From contig JAENXC010000023.1 in assembly GCA_016649715.1 (NCBI GenBank), forward strand, positions 1-43,792: DNA of 43,792 bases. The letters run 5' to 3'. A program made the translations under genes and the position numbers. This document shows, one piece after another, positions 7,844 through 17,431 of this stretch. Source of the DNA: Flavobacteriaceae bacterium. Lineage in GTDB: Bacteria > Bacteroidota > Bacteroidia > Flavobacteriales > Flavobacteriaceae. The notes beneath the pieces were generated by a model. It made no database searches. It was not told the origin of the DNA and worked only from the letters and a program-made list of their open reading frames with translations. The stretch's first letter is position 1; each line of letters opens with the position of its first letter.

Positions 7844-9178
7844 ATGAAAAAAGAAAAAATAGAATCCGAGCGCAGGCATATTGTAATAATCGGTGGTGGT
7901 TTTGGGGGGATAGCCACGGCTAAGGCCCTAAAACACACCGATGCAGATGTTACAATAATTGACAGACTGAACCATCATTTGTTTCAGCCCCTGCTGTACC
8001 AAGTGGCCACGGCCGAATTGTCTCCTGGGGATATTTCGGCGCCCATTCGTGCTATCATAAGTAAAAACCCCAGAATAAAGGTGATTTTGGGGGAAGTAGC
8101 GGAAATAAGTCCCGAAATGAAATCCTTGCGAATGAGAAATGGCCAATCCATTTCCTTTGACCAATTGGTAATGGCCACTGGGGCACAATACAATTATTTC
8201 GGACACGGGGAATGGGCAGAATTCGCCCCCGGAATGAAGTCGATCAGCGACGCCTTGAAAGTTCGGGAAAAACTTCTTATGTCCATGGAAGAAGCCGAAC
8301 AACTTCATGATTCCAGCAAAAGAAAGTCGCTTCTCACCTATGTTATCATAGGCGGAGGCCCTACTGGAGTTGAAATGGCCGGTGCCATAGCAGAAATAGC
8401 TGGCAATGGCGCAAAACACGGATACCATTCCATTAAACCGGAGGATGCCCGTATTTATCTGATTGAGGCAGGTCCACGAATCTTAAATGCCTTTCCCGAA
8501 TCCTTGGCCGCAAAGGCTAAAAAGATGTTGGAGAAAATGGGGGTTAGGGTATTGTTGAATACCCCTGTAACCAATATTGAAAAAAACAAGGTTCACCTTA
8601 AAGTGGGCTCTATAGAAACCCCCAATATTATCTGGGCCGCAGGTATCAAGGCTTCCTCCCTATTGGATTCCTTGAAAGTAGCACAAGACAGATCCGGCCG
8701 CGTACTTGTGGAAGCCGATTTAAGTATTCCCCAATATCCCGATATTTTTATTATAGGCGACTCGGCCCATAGGGAAGACAAAAATGGAATGCCTTTGCCC
8801 GCCTTGGCACCCGTTGCTACCCAACAGGGAAAATTTGTTGGAAAACTCCTCGCCAAGGACGGAAAAAGAAGTAGCGGTTCCAAGTTTAAATACACCGATA
8901 AGGGAACAATGGCAACGATTGGGCGGGCAAAAGCCGTAGCCGATATCAAGGGATTAAAATTCAGTGGCTTTTTTGCCTGGTTCCTATGGTCGTTCATCCA
9001 CGTTCTTGGCTTGATTGGGTTTAGAAACAGGACCCGCGTATTTGTGGAATGGATCTGGAATTACTTCACCTTTAAAAGGGGAGTAAGGCTCATTACCGAC
9101 CGTTCCGGATGTGTGTATTGCACCACATATGAAATAAACCATAAGGAACTCAAAGAGCTTCAGGAAATGCCCGTTTAA
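7844..9178 (+). CDS. ndh: Type II NADH dehydrogenase (NDH-2), FAD-dependent
   Basis: A 444-residue membrane-peripheral flavoenzyme that passes electrons from NADH to quinone without pumping protons. The FAD-binding Rossmann motif GGGFGG is at 17-22, followed by NHHLFQPLLYQVATAELSPG, a strong NDH-2 signature. The NADH-binding motif IIGGGPTGVEMAG is near 168-180 and the second FAD motif (IFIIGDSAH) is near residue 305. The C-terminus has an aromatic amphipathic region (GFFAWFLWSFIHVLGLIGF) of the kind that holds NDH-2 to the inner membrane. The upstream Rrf2 gene and its similar dyad suggest redox or NO control. The product is far surer than the choice of substrate quinone (probably menaquinone). 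Confidence 0.9.
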   Translation: MKKEKIESERRHIVIIGGGFGGIATAKALKHTDADVTIIDRLNHHLFQPLLYQVATAELSPGDISAPIRAIISKNPRIKVILGEVAEISPEMKSLRMRNGQSISFDQLVMATGAQYNYFGHGEWAEFAPGMKSISDALKVREKLLMSMEEAEQLHDSSKRKSLLTYVIIGGGPTGVEMAGAIAEIAGNGAKHGYHSIKPEDARIYLIEAGPRILNAFPESLAAKAKKMLEKMGVRVLLNTPVTNIEKNKVHLKVGSIETPNIIWAAGIKASSLLDSLKVAQDRSGRVLVEADLSIPQYPDIFIIGDSAHREDKNGMPLPALAPVATQQGKFVGKLLAKDGKRSSGSKFKYTDKGTMATIGRAKAVADIKGLKFSGFFAWFLWSFIHVLGLIGFRNRTRVFVEWIWNYFTFKRGVRLITDRSGCVYCTTYEINHKELKELQEMPV

Positions 9179-9194
9179 CAATTGGTTTTATTCA

Positions 9195-9632
9195 AATAGC
9201 TATGACTGCGCTCACCCTGGCATCCCATTGTCACACTGAGTAGCCTGTCCTGAGCGCAGCCGAAGGGCAGTCGAAGTGCTTTGTATGCCGGATCAAGCTT
9301 CCTCCTCCCAAAGGGGTTCGACTTTAGCCTGTCCTGAGCGCAGCCGAAGGGCTCACCCTGACATTCTGCTGTCACACTGAGCGCAGTCGAAGTGCTTTGT
9401 ATGCCGGATCAAGCTTCCTCCTCCCAAAGGGGGTTCGACTGCGCTCACCCTGACATTTGGCTGTCACACTAAGTAGCCTGTCCTGAGTATTTCGACTGCG
9501 CTCAATATGAACTTCGCTGAAGGGCAGTCGAAGTGCTTTGTATGCCGTCAAGCTTCCTCCTCCTAAGGGGGTTCGACTGCGCTCACCCTGACATTTGGCT
9601 GTTACTCTTAGGGCAGTCGAAGTGCTTTGTAG

Positions 9633-9635
<3 letters not shown>
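9195..9635. repeat. Hairpin-forming intergenic repeat array 2
   Basis: About five degenerate copies of the TTCGACTGCGCTCA...TGAGCGCAGTCGAA unit. Some arms are replaced by GTCCTGAGCGCAGCCGAAGGG variants, and the linker CTTTGTATGCCG...CTTCCTCCTCC recurs. It ends inside the last codons of the GIY-YIG gene. Frames within the array are repeat-derived. Confidence 0.88.
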
Positions 9636-10002
<367 letters not shown>

Positions 10003-10016
10003 AAAAGGGGGGGGGT

Positions 10017-10600
10017 CGCCGTAGCAAGCTTCCTCCTCCCAAAGGGGTTCGACTGCGCTCACCCTGACATTCCAATGTCACACTGAGCGCAGTCGAAGTG
10101 CTCGCCCTGATATTCTGCTTTAAATTAACATTCTTCTCTCACGCTGGATAGCCTGTCCTGAGTATTTCGGCCTCGGTTTATCCTGAGCGCAGCCGAAGGG
10201 CTCACCCTGACATTTGGCTGTCACACTGAGTAGCCTGTCCTGAGCGCAGCCGAAGGGCAGTCGAAGGGCAGTCGAAGTGCTTTGTATGCCGTATCAAGCT
10301 TCCTCCTCCTAAAGGGGTTCGACTTTAGCCTGTCCTGAGTATTTCGACTTCGCTCAATATAAACTTCGCCGAAGGGCTCACCCTGGCATTCGGCTGTCAC
10401 ACTGAGTAGCCTGTCCTGAGCGCAGCCGAAGGGCAGTCGAAGTGCTCGGTAGTAAACAACAAACTTCTTGCTAACCAAAGGGGTTCGACTGCGCTCACCC
10501 TGACATCTTGCTCTTACACTAAGTAGTCTGTCCTGAGCCCAGCCGAAGGGCTCACCCTGACATTTGGGTTTTCTTCTGCGCTCACCTTGGCATTTGGGTC
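10017..10600. repeat. Hairpin-forming intergenic repeat array 3
   Basis: Six or more degenerate copies of the same repeat family as at 1.7 and 9.2 kb, with GGTTCGACTGCGCTCACCCT arms, TAGCCTGTCCTGAGCGCAGC variants and the CTTCCTCC linker. The copies decay towards 10600 (CTCACCTTGGCATTTGGG). Confidence 0.88.
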
Positions 10601-10661
10601 AATTTTTTATTTTATTTATTTATAGAATTTCTTTTAAAAAAACACCTCCTAGTCGGGCTAT

Positions 10662-10693
10662 ACCTTAAGGAGACCTTAAGAGCCATTAAGGAG
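10662..10693. repeat. Short tandem repeat (CCTTAAGGAG-like)
   Basis: Three adjacent 10-11-base units: ACCTTAAGGAG, ACCTTAAGAG and CCATTAAGGAG. Function unknown. Confidence 0.5.
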
Positions 10694-10821
10694 CACATTG
10701 AAACACAGGAATAAATTTACTGAAGCTGGGTGGAATTTATTGAAACATCTTTCTTAAAATGTTATTCTTTTGATGAAGAAATGGTATTTTCAATATTATA
10801 ATTTTCTTTAACTTTATAGGT

Positions 10822-11115
10822 ATGAAACGGGTTATAGAATTTTACGGGAATGTTTTTATTTTGGATGCTATTATGGCTATTACGCAGGGTTCGCTGGCAA
10901 AGAAGAGTGCTAAGGCGCGATTTGTGACCCTTACTTTGCGGCCGCAACCGGAGTTTGTTTACAATCCTGAGGCGGAGCGGTGGGAGCTTATATGGACCGG
11001 CACCCAACGGTATGATATTCACTTTGGCAGTGCAAAGGAAGCGGCGGAGGGGCTGTTGGAAATGAAACGGGCTTGGGAGGAGGCTATTAATGTGGTTGAT
11101 GGGGAGTGGGTTTGA
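10822..11115 (+). CDS. Small hypothetical protein
   Basis: A 97-residue protein that I do not recognise. It has no signal peptide or clear motif. The middle (ARFVTLTLRPQPEFVYNPEA, then WELIWTGTQRYDIHFGS) looks like a small beta-sheet and the C-terminus (AKEAAEGLLEMKRAWEEAI) is a helix. The body is richer in G+C than the flanking DNA, which supports coding. It stands alone between repeat array 3 and the convergent end of the restriction operon. An in-frame ATG a few codons inside gives a slightly shorter alternative. Confidence 0.5.
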   Translation: MKRVIEFYGNVFILDAIMAITQGSLAKKSAKARFVTLTLRPQPEFVYNPEAERWELIWTGTQRYDIHFGSAKEAAEGLLEMKRAWEEAINVVDGEWV

Positions 11116-11297
11116 TTTGTAAGGTTAGTTAATAGTAGAGAGACTCGTGTGGGGGATACGCGTTGTTAACGGCACCTGCCAGGGTGCATTATTAAAATTA
11201 TGACATATAAACTTATTTCATTTCAAAATTCTATGAGTTTGTACTGTCATTACTTTCTTTCTACAAGTTCTCGATAAGTCATATGCTAGTTCTTTTG

Positions 11298-12038
11298 CTA
11301 ATTATTATTTCTTAATAAATGCTTCACAACAGACAAGTCGCTTTCAAAATTCCTAATTATACTTTTCCGTGAGTCGTAATTAAAATCGGAAAAGTCAATT
11401 TCTATAAGTTGGATTCCATACTCAGGTAAAACCTCTCTTCTTCTCTGATCATAAATTTTGCGCTGTTCCCCTCGATGAACACCACTTACTGTCATTATAT
11501 GTGGTTTATCAAAATGGTTTACACCCTCCAAATGCTGCCTCTCTCTATATTCCACTGCAATTTTCAACTTTCCATAAAAGGCATCAACTGGCAACCTACG
11601 ACCAGAGTCGCCAACCAGAAAATCAAATTTATGCTGGCGTGACGCTTTCTGGTCCAACACTTTATCACAAAGATCAATTACATAACTCTCATCACTTTCC
11701 TTCCTAACAGATGTTTCTACACTTTCATTTTTAACGACAGGTGGTTTTGAGATTTGATTATTTACAAATGATTTTGAAGAACGAACAAAAAACCAATTCG
11801 TATTTACATTACCTCTTTCGGCAAGAACAAATGGTATTGCTTTTAGTTGATTAAGTTTATCTAGATCTCTCAATAAATTACGGATAGGCAAACCATTTTT
11901 ATGATCTTTGCTAAATATTCTGTTTTGCACAAAATATAGCATCATATCCTTCGCAGGAATTTTTGATTCCCCTGGATGCTTTATAAAGTAATTCTGCACT
12001 ACTAAATTAACCGCTAAGATTTTTTGGTTCATATCCAT
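11298..12038 (-). CDS. PD-(D/E)xK nuclease-like protein, last gene of the defence operon
   Basis: A 246-residue protein. Residues 1-85 are helical, possibly winged-helix. Residues 125-235 resemble the Vsr/DUF559 type of endonuclease fold: QHKFDFLVG, then RLPVD152AFYGKLKIAVE163YR165ERQH, and a C-terminal RRREVLPEYGIQLIEIDFSDF. This gives D152-x10-E163-x-R165, where R stands in for the usual Lys; activity is therefore uncertain. It follows the DUF6642 gene after 41 bases and closes the nine-gene minus-strand operon beginning at hsdM. A role as extra nuclease or DNA-binding partner in defence is an inference. No close named family was recognised. Confidence 0.6.
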   Translation of the reverse strand: MDMNQKILAVNLVVQNYFIKHPGESKIPAKDMMLYFVQNRIFSKDHKNGLPIRNLLRDLDKLNQLKAIPFVLAERGNVNTNWFFVRSSKSFVNNQISKPPVVKNESVETSVRKESDESYVIDLCDKVLDQKASRQHKFDFLVGDSGRRLPVDAFYGKLKIAVEYRERQHLEGVNHFDKPHIMTVSGVHRGEQRKIYDQRRREVLPEYGIQLIEIDFSDFNYDSRKSIIRNFESDLSVVKHLLRNNN

Positions 12039-12079
12039 TGTTCAACCATTTAGAATTTTCATTTCTTATGATTTTTTTA

Positions 12080-12628
12080 TTAAACCATTTTAAAACCTAA
12101 CCTATCGTATAAAGCAGGATAATTGATTTGTAAATTTTTATCAACTCTTTTGGGATGTGAAAAAGCATTAAGTTTTTGCAATAATGCAATATCAAATAAA
12201 GTGCTTTCTAGAAAATCAACATTCTCTGAATATCCCATCACTTTTTTTGCGCCAGTTATTTTTTTAAAAAATTTTATATCTTCAATATCTTTAAAAATTG
12301 CGCAAGAGCTAAAATGAACCAGCTTATCTTCTAAAATACCATCACACTCCATTGCCAAGTTCTCTAAACTAATATCCTTTCCTTCTAATCTAATCCCTTC
12401 ATTTGAACCGTGGAAAGCCAGTACAATAATGCCGTAATTTTTATAACTCGCTTTAGTGCCTTGATCTAAATAATCTACTAGTGAATTGAAGGTATTAACT
12501 TTTCTGAAAATGTATTGAATTCCATATATTTCTTCTAAAAAGGTAAGAGAAGACTTAATAGTTTCTTTATCAGTTAATCTATTTGTCCACTCTCCTTCAA
12601 TTGCTAATATATTTTTTGCAGGATTCAT
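12080..12628 (-). CDS. DUF6642 protein, caspase/CHAT-like peptidase fold
   Basis: A 182-residue protein with the pattern I know from DUF6642: an ILAIEGEW start, a GIQYIFRKVNT strand, IIVLAFHGSNEGIRL, then KLVHFSSCAIF and TGAKKVMGYSENVDFLES. H73 (FHGS) and C109 (FSSC) end successive core strands as in the His-Cys dyad of caspase-like and CHAT peptidases, so proteolysis is plausible but not shown. It is separated by 12 bases from the lipoprotein gene before it and lies in the type I restriction operon. Caspase-like proteases in such places often act as abortive-infection effectors; that role is inferred. Confidence 0.78.
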   Translation of the reverse strand: MNPAKNILAIEGEWTNRLTDKETIKSSLTFLEEIYGIQYIFRKVNTFNSLVDYLDQGTKASYKNYGIIVLAFHGSNEGIRLEGKDISLENLAMECDGILEDKLVHFSSCAIFKDIEDIKFFKKITGAKKVMGYSENVDFLESTLFDIALLQKLNAFSHPKRVDKNLQINYPALYDRLGFKMV

Positions 12629-12640
12629 ATATAATATTAA

Positions 12641-13216
12641 TTAAAAATCATCTTCTGAATTCTGCTCTTCTTGGCAGTTATCACACAGTCCTCCATATAC
12701 ATAATATTGAAAGGCACCACAACGAGAGCAGGTATTCTCTATTTCATCAGTACAATCCTCACAATACTTATCAGAAATAGATTTTTGACCACCACATTGA
12801 GGACAAATTTTATCATTCTCTTCATCTATAAAGTCATCCTCGCTCTGAGCAGAGCCATCATAGTAACAATCATCTCCATCACCAATTATATCAATGGTAT
12901 ACTCAATACCTTCGTAACTCTCAAAACTTGCATAGCCATCACTTATATCTGGCGGATTATAATGTGAACTATCCAACCATCCCCCATTGGGCCAATATAT
13001 TTTAACCAATTCATTATCTTCAATTTCAACTTTTAGGGTATAGGTAGATTGTGTACCCGTTTTATCATAGTAGTAATCTATCTCGGCGCAATAGGTACCA
13101 TCACAATACCCGTCGCAGGCAATTTCTTCCACCCAATTGCTATTGTCATAAGAAGAGTTGTTTTTGCAGGAAATGGCAATCATCGTGAATAGAACAAAGA
13201 GTGCTATTTTTTTCAT
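12641..13216 (-). CDS. Lipoprotein with C-terminal zinc ribbons
   Basis: A 191-residue protein. Residues 1-17 form a lipoprotein signal peptide (MKKIALFVLFTMIAISC, with Cys17 as the lipidation site). The middle contains several CDGYCDGTYC-type cysteines and a beta-rich part. The last 60 residues hold two zinc-ribbon-like units, CPQCG...YCEDC and CSRCG...LCDNC. Zinc ribbons are usual in the cytoplasm, so their presence in an exported lipoprotein is odd. It lies 24 bases after hsdR and 12 before the DUF6642 gene. Function unknown. Confidence 0.7.
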   Translation of the reverse strand: MKKIALFVLFTMIAISCKNNSSYDNSNWVEEIACDGYCDGTYCAEIDYYYDKTGTQSTYTLKVEIEDNELVKIYWPNGGWLDSSHYNPPDISDGYASFESYEGIEYTIDIIGDGDDCYYDGSAQSEDDFIDEENDKICPQCGGQKSISDKYCEDCTDEIENTCSRCGAFQYYVYGGLCDNCQEEQNSEDDF

Positions 13217-13240
13217 AAATCTTCTTTAAATTTTTATTAA

Positions 13241-16200
13241 TTACATCATTCTATTCTTCTTATAATTCTCAGCCTGCTCAAAAATATCCTGATAAACCTC
13301 ATCACGCTCCACAGGTGGGTAGCCGTGTTCATCGAGCAATAAGATTAATCCCACTTTTAGGGCGGCCTTAATATCATCCCGTTTGTTCCAATCTGGGTAT
13401 CGGGCTTTTTCATCAACTAAATCCTTAACTGCCTTTGCCAAATCAATCAATTTGTCCTCGGGATAACTGAAATCATACTTTATGCAAAGCTCTTTCAATA
13501 TGTCATAAAAAGCTTTTTCTTCAAAATCGATTCCCAATTCGTCTCCGGCTGAGAATTCTTTGTGTACCTCCCAAATCAAATTGGTGAGCTGATCTGCCAT
13601 CTCTTCATAAACCTCACTTCGCAATACATCTTCTTTCCGCTCATTGTATTTTTGCACCAATGATTCCATTTTCTTTGTGAAATCAACCCCTTTTGTTTTA
13701 TTGACCTTTCTCATTTCGCCAATAACCTTGGCGAGTAGCTGTTGCAATAATTTGATCTTTGTATTGGGGAGTTTTATCTTATCTATCTTAGCCAAATAGT
13801 CCTCATCAAAAATATCCTGCTCCTTCTGGTTTTCATCTCCCATTTTAAAGATTTCCTCAACCCCATCGCTTTCAAGAGCATCTTTTATCATTTCCCGAAC
13901 CTTCGCATTCATTTGGGCTGTGTCGGGTGCGTTTCCTCGCGTTAGCTTAAACACAATCGATCGTATGGCTAGGTAGAAATGTGTATAGTCTCTTTCTTTT
14001 TGTGTGAGTTCTTCACTGCCCACGCAAATATCATAAGCGGCTTTTAAACGCTTTACAATATCCATAAACCGTGTCTCCTGCTCCTTGGTAGCCTGTACAA
14101 ATTCAGCTCCAGTATTTAAGGTACTAAGTTGTTGCAAAGCTGTCCCTCCAAAATATCTCGAACTGTCAAACTTGTGGAACATTCGCGCCAACAAGTCCAG
14201 GTGATTTCTAACTACAATAAGTGATTCGGCTATGTCCTCAAAATTCTCCCGTTCTCCATCATTGTAATGGGCCAATGCAAGGTTCATTTGTTTTTTGATA
14301 CCGATATAATCAACTACAAGCCCTTTGTTCTTTCCAGCAAACCTTCGGTTTACTCTAGATATTGTTTGTATTAAATTGTGTTGTCTGATAGGTTTATCAA
14401 TATAAATGGAATCCAAAAAGGGAACATCAAAACCTGTAAGCCACATATCGACCACTATGGCAATCTTAAAGTTGGACTTTTCATTTTTAAACTGCCTGTC
14501 CAATTCCTTTCGGTAATCTTTTGTACCTAATAAGTCATACATCTTTTTAGGGTCATCTTTCCCGCGAGTCATTATCATTTTTATGCGCTCCATCGGCATA
14601 ATCTCCTTCCGCTCTTTCTCAGTGAGATCTACCCCTTCTGCCGCAACCTTTACCTCAGCCCATTCGGGGCGTAATGCAATTACATTTTTATAAAACTCAT
14701 AAGCTATTTCTCGACTGCTGCTCACAAACATAGCCTTGCCTTTAACCGTAGCACCTTCTTCTACCCGCTTTTCATAATGCTTCACAAAGTCCTTCGCTAT
14801 GGCCTCAAGTCGGTCAGGGTCGCCTAAAATGGCATTCATACTGGCAGATTGTTTCTTGCTTTCTTCTATTTGGTATTCGTTAGTTCCAGCCTCTGCCGCT
14901 TCTTCGTAATACTGTTCTATTTTTTCAAGTTCCTGATTGTGCAAGGCCACTTTTGCAGCCCTTCCTTCATAAACAATCCGAACTGTAATTTCATCTCTTA
15001 CAGATTCGGTCATAGTATAGGCGTCTACCACCTTTCCAAATACATCTAAAGTTGCATCAATAGGTGTTCCTGTAAAGCCAACATAAGTAGCATTGGGCAA
15101 AGAATCGTGAAGATATTTAGCAAACCCAAAGGTTTTTTGTACTCCACTCTCTGTTATCCGTAATTTTTGGTCCAAATTGGTTTGGCTCCTATGGGCTTCG
15201 TCAGAAATACAGACTACATTATTTCGTTCCGTTAGCAACTCGGTGTCTTCGGTGAATTTATGAATTGTAGTCAAAAATACGCCTCCGCTCTGTCTGCCCT
15301 GCAGTAGCTCTCTCAGCTCTGCACGACTTTCCACACTAATAATCGTGTTATCGCCTATAAAGGTTTTGGCATTGGTAAACTGCCCTGACAATTGATCATC
15401 TAAATCTGTCCTGTCTGTAATCAAGACTATGGTGGGACTTTCAAAATAAAGGCTCTTCATCAATAACCTCGTTAAATAGAGCATGGTATAACTTTTTCCA
15501 GACCCTGTGGCTCCAAAATAAGTACCACCCTTACCGTCACCATCAGGTTTTTGGGCTATTTTTATGTTGTCATATAATGCACGCGCCGCATAATATTGAG
15601 GATATCGGCACACTATTTTGTCATCTTTTTTGGAACTGTCTGGTATAAAAATAAAATTCCGAATAATATCACGTACTCGGGTGGGGTGAAGCATTCCCTG
15701 TATCATCGTAAACATACTGTCTATCCCGTCCACTTCTTTGGCAAGACCCGCAATCCTACGCCATGCATAGTAAAACTCATAAGGCGCAAAAAATGATCCC
15801 GCTTTGGTGTTTACCCCATCGCTGATAACACAAAACGCATTGTACTTAAACAGTTCGGGAATATCCCGTCTGTAACGGGTGGTCAACTGCACATAAGCGT
15901 CGTGAATAGTGCAGTTTTCTTTAATAGCAGTTTTAAACTCAAACACCACAACAGGCAATCCATTTATAAAAAGTATGCCATCGGGAATTCGCTTTTCTGT
16001 GCCTGTGATTTCAAGTTGGTTGACAAAGCGATATATGTTGTGGGTTCCTGTATATTCTTCAACTTTTGGTTCGGCAGCAATCACATCCAGATCGGCTGCT
16101 ATTTTATGGGCTGTGAGACCGCTATAATCGATAAGTTCGATATGAATATCCTTTTGGTTTCTGTCCTCCCGCTTCAAAATAAACCCATCAGCCAACCAAC

Positions 16201-16450
16201 GCATAATGGTTTTATTGGTTTCGTATAGATCCGAAGCAGGTAGGGTTTTTAACTGTAAGAGTATTGTTTTGATTTCAGCATCTGTAATTCCCTCCGCACT
16301 ATAACGCTCCTTTAAATAGGTATATAAGTCTGCCTCAATGAGTACCTCATCCACCGTTCTTTGAATGGTATTGCCCGAAGTATGGGGATAGCCCTCTATA
16401 CCTAGCAATTCAATAAACGTTTCCTCTAATTTGGCTTCGGTGAATTTCAT
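13241..16450 (-). CDS. hsdR: Type I restriction enzyme, endonuclease/translocase subunit HsdR
   Basis: A 1069-residue HsdR, the motor and nuclease of a type I restriction-modification enzyme, which translocates DNA and cuts unmodified DNA far from the recognition site. The N-terminal nuclease motif is D157 (KRIPDGILF) with E171-x-K173 (VVVFEFK). The SF2 helicase motifs follow: Walker A GATGSGKS at 313-320, DEAH at 417-420, GFTGTPID, and a motif VI QTISRVNRRF. All key residues are present. The C-terminus is helical and probably binds HsdM. Its partners hsdM and hsdS lie 5-7 kb upstream in the same operon, separated by KAP, a hypothetical gene and a RAYT transposase. This spread order is unusual. 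Confidence 0.97.
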   Translation of the reverse strand: MKFTEAKLEETFIELLGIEGYPHTSGNTIQRTVDEVLIEADLYTYLKERYSAEGITDAEIKTILLQLKTLPASDLYETNKTIMRWLADGFILKREDRNQKDIHIELIDYSGLTAHKIAADLDVIAAEPKVEEYTGTHNIYRFVNQLEITGTEKRIPDGILFINGLPVVVFEFKTAIKENCTIHDAYVQLTTRYRRDIPELFKYNAFCVISDGVNTKAGSFFAPYEFYYAWRRIAGLAKEVDGIDSMFTMIQGMLHPTRVRDIIRNFIFIPDSSKKDDKIVCRYPQYYAARALYDNIKIAQKPDGDGKGGTYFGATGSGKSYTMLYLTRLLMKSLYFESPTIVLITDRTDLDDQLSGQFTNAKTFIGDNTIISVESRAELRELLQGRQSGGVFLTTIHKFTEDTELLTERNNVVCISDEAHRSQTNLDQKLRITESGVQKTFGFAKYLHDSLPNATYVGFTGTPIDATLDVFGKVVDAYTMTESVRDEITVRIVYEGRAAKVALHNQELEKIEQYYEEAAEAGTNEYQIEESKKQSASMNAILGDPDRLEAIAKDFVKHYEKRVEEGATVKGKAMFVSSSREIAYEFYKNVIALRPEWAEVKVAAEGVDLTEKERKEIMPMERIKMIMTRGKDDPKKMYDLLGTKDYRKELDRQFKNEKSNFKIAIVVDMWLTGFDVPFLDSIYIDKPIRQHNLIQTISRVNRRFAGKNKGLVVDYIGIKKQMNLALAHYNDGERENFEDIAESLIVVRNHLDLLARMFHKFDSSRYFGGTALQQLSTLNTGAEFVQATKEQETRFMDIVKRLKAAYDICVGSEELTQKERDYTHFYLAIRSIVFKLTRGNAPDTAQMNAKVREMIKDALESDGVEEIFKMGDENQKEQDIFDEDYLAKIDKIKLPNTKIKLLQQLLAKVIGEMRKVNKTKGVDFTKKMESLVQKYNERKEDVLRSEVYEEMADQLTNLIWEVHKEFSAGDELGIDFEEKAFYDILKELCIKYDFSYPEDKLIDLAKAVKDLVDEKARYPDWNKRDDIKAALKVGLILLLDEHGYPPVERDEVYQDIFEQAENYKKNRMM

Positions 16451-16515
16451 TATTTACTTTTATTTTAATCTAATACTTGCTCTCTCCAACACTCTTTTGC
16501 TTTCTTCTATTATTT

Positions 16516-17367
16516 TTATTTATAAATATAGAATTTATCGGAATCCCATTTCGCTGGATTGTTGATTATATATTCTGAAATACGCGAATACGATTGCTGA
16601 TTTCGAATGATAATTTCATAATAATTGCGCTGCCATAATTTTCCCATTATTTGATTATTTAATTTATAAATTCTCAAACACTCATTTGCCACAATGGATT
16701 TATATGCCCCCACAATATCCCCCAAATAGGCCGCATTTGCGCCCGTACGGGCAGGGCTCGCCCCTGCCCCTTTTATTGAATCCGCCCCTGCCCCTTTTAT
16801 TGAATCCGCCCCTGCCCCATTTTTATAATCCGCCCCTGCCCCATTTTCATAATCCGCCCCTGCATCATCATCAATAAGGGCACCCGCGAGGGGTGCCCCT
16901 GCGGCGGTATTTTCAATATCATTATGGGCATCCGCAACGGGTGCCCCTGCGGCGGTATTTTCAATATCATTATGGGCATCCGCAATGGGCGCCCCTGCTG
17001 CGGCGATATTTTCAATATCATTTTTGCCATTCGCAATGGGTGCCCCTGCCATATTTTTTTCGACGTTTTTTGAAACCGCACGGTTTGCCGGGGCGGGATT
17101 ATTCAACACAATAATTCCGTGCATATGGTTTGGCATTATCTGGAACACATCCAATTCACAATTGGTAAAACGTCCGGCTAATTTTAGCCATTGTGAATAT
17201 GCTATTTCACCATATTCGTTCAAACACATTTCGCCATCTTTTATATCACCAAATCGGCATACTTTATTTTCACAACAAATGGTCACGAAATATAACCCGT
17301 CTTGTGAATAATCGTACCCTTTTAATCTGATGGATTTACGATGGTGTATTTTCGGATCGTATGGCAT
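16516..17367 (-). CDS. REP-associated tyrosine transposase (RAYT)-like protein
   Basis: A 283-residue protein of the Y1/HuH transposase group (TnpA_REP type). The N-terminus RRKSIRLKGYDYS and LYFVTICCENK are typical. The metal-binding HuH motif is PNHMHGI (H81, H83), and the C-terminal YYEIIIRNQQSYSRISEYII region carries the candidate catalytic tyrosine and ends in NNPAKW. Residues about 105-207 are a low-complexity insert made of repeats (GAPIADAHNDIENTAA about four times, then 8-residue GAGADSIK units). It sits in the same direction between the 179-residue gene and hsdR with about 64-base gaps. It could be a passenger; no terminal repeats of its own were found. Confidence 0.85.
   Translation of the reverse strand: MPYDPKIHHRKSIRLKGYDYSQDGLYFVTICCENKVCRFGDIKDGEMCLNEYGEIAYSQWLKLAGRFTNCELDVFQIMPNHMHGIIVLNNPAPANRAVSKNVEKNMAGAPIANGKNDIENIAAAGAPIADAHNDIENTAAGAPVADAHNDIENTAAGAPLAGALIDDDAGADYENGAGADYKNGAGADSIKGAGADSIKGAGASPARTGANAAYLGDIVGAYKSIVANECLRIYKLNNQIMGKLWQRNYYEIIIRNQQSYSRISEYIINNPAKWDSDKFYIYK
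16742..17045. repeat. Coding minisatellite inside the RAYT gene
   Basis: Two in-frame tandem repeats. Units of 24 bases (TCCGCCCCTGCCCCTTTTAT type) run from about 16750 to 16865. Units of about 48 bases containing GGTGCCCCTGCGGCGGTATT run from about 16890 to 17045. Unit lengths are multiples of three, so copy number can change without frameshift. Confidence 0.85.
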
Positions 17368-17431
17368 CCATTGCTGTTTTTAATTGATTACAGTTCCTGA
17401 ATATCTTTTTCAATCATCTTAAATTCTTCTA

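Noticed and set aside
10221-10478. Open frame inside repeat array 3, and similar ones at 1598-1786 and 9175-9375
   Set aside because: They translate the intergenic repeats (PFGCAQDRLLS-like strings occur in each), so they are by-products of the repeat.
10822-10870. TTTTACGGGAA near 10851 as an eighth promoter copy
   Set aside because: It lies inside a coding frame and no TAnnTTTG box is found at 19 bases on either strand.
16797-17081. Repetitive frames on both strands in the RAYT minisatellite
   Set aside because: They come from units whose length is a multiple of three, which keeps several frames open. Only the RAYT frame has conserved domains on both sides.
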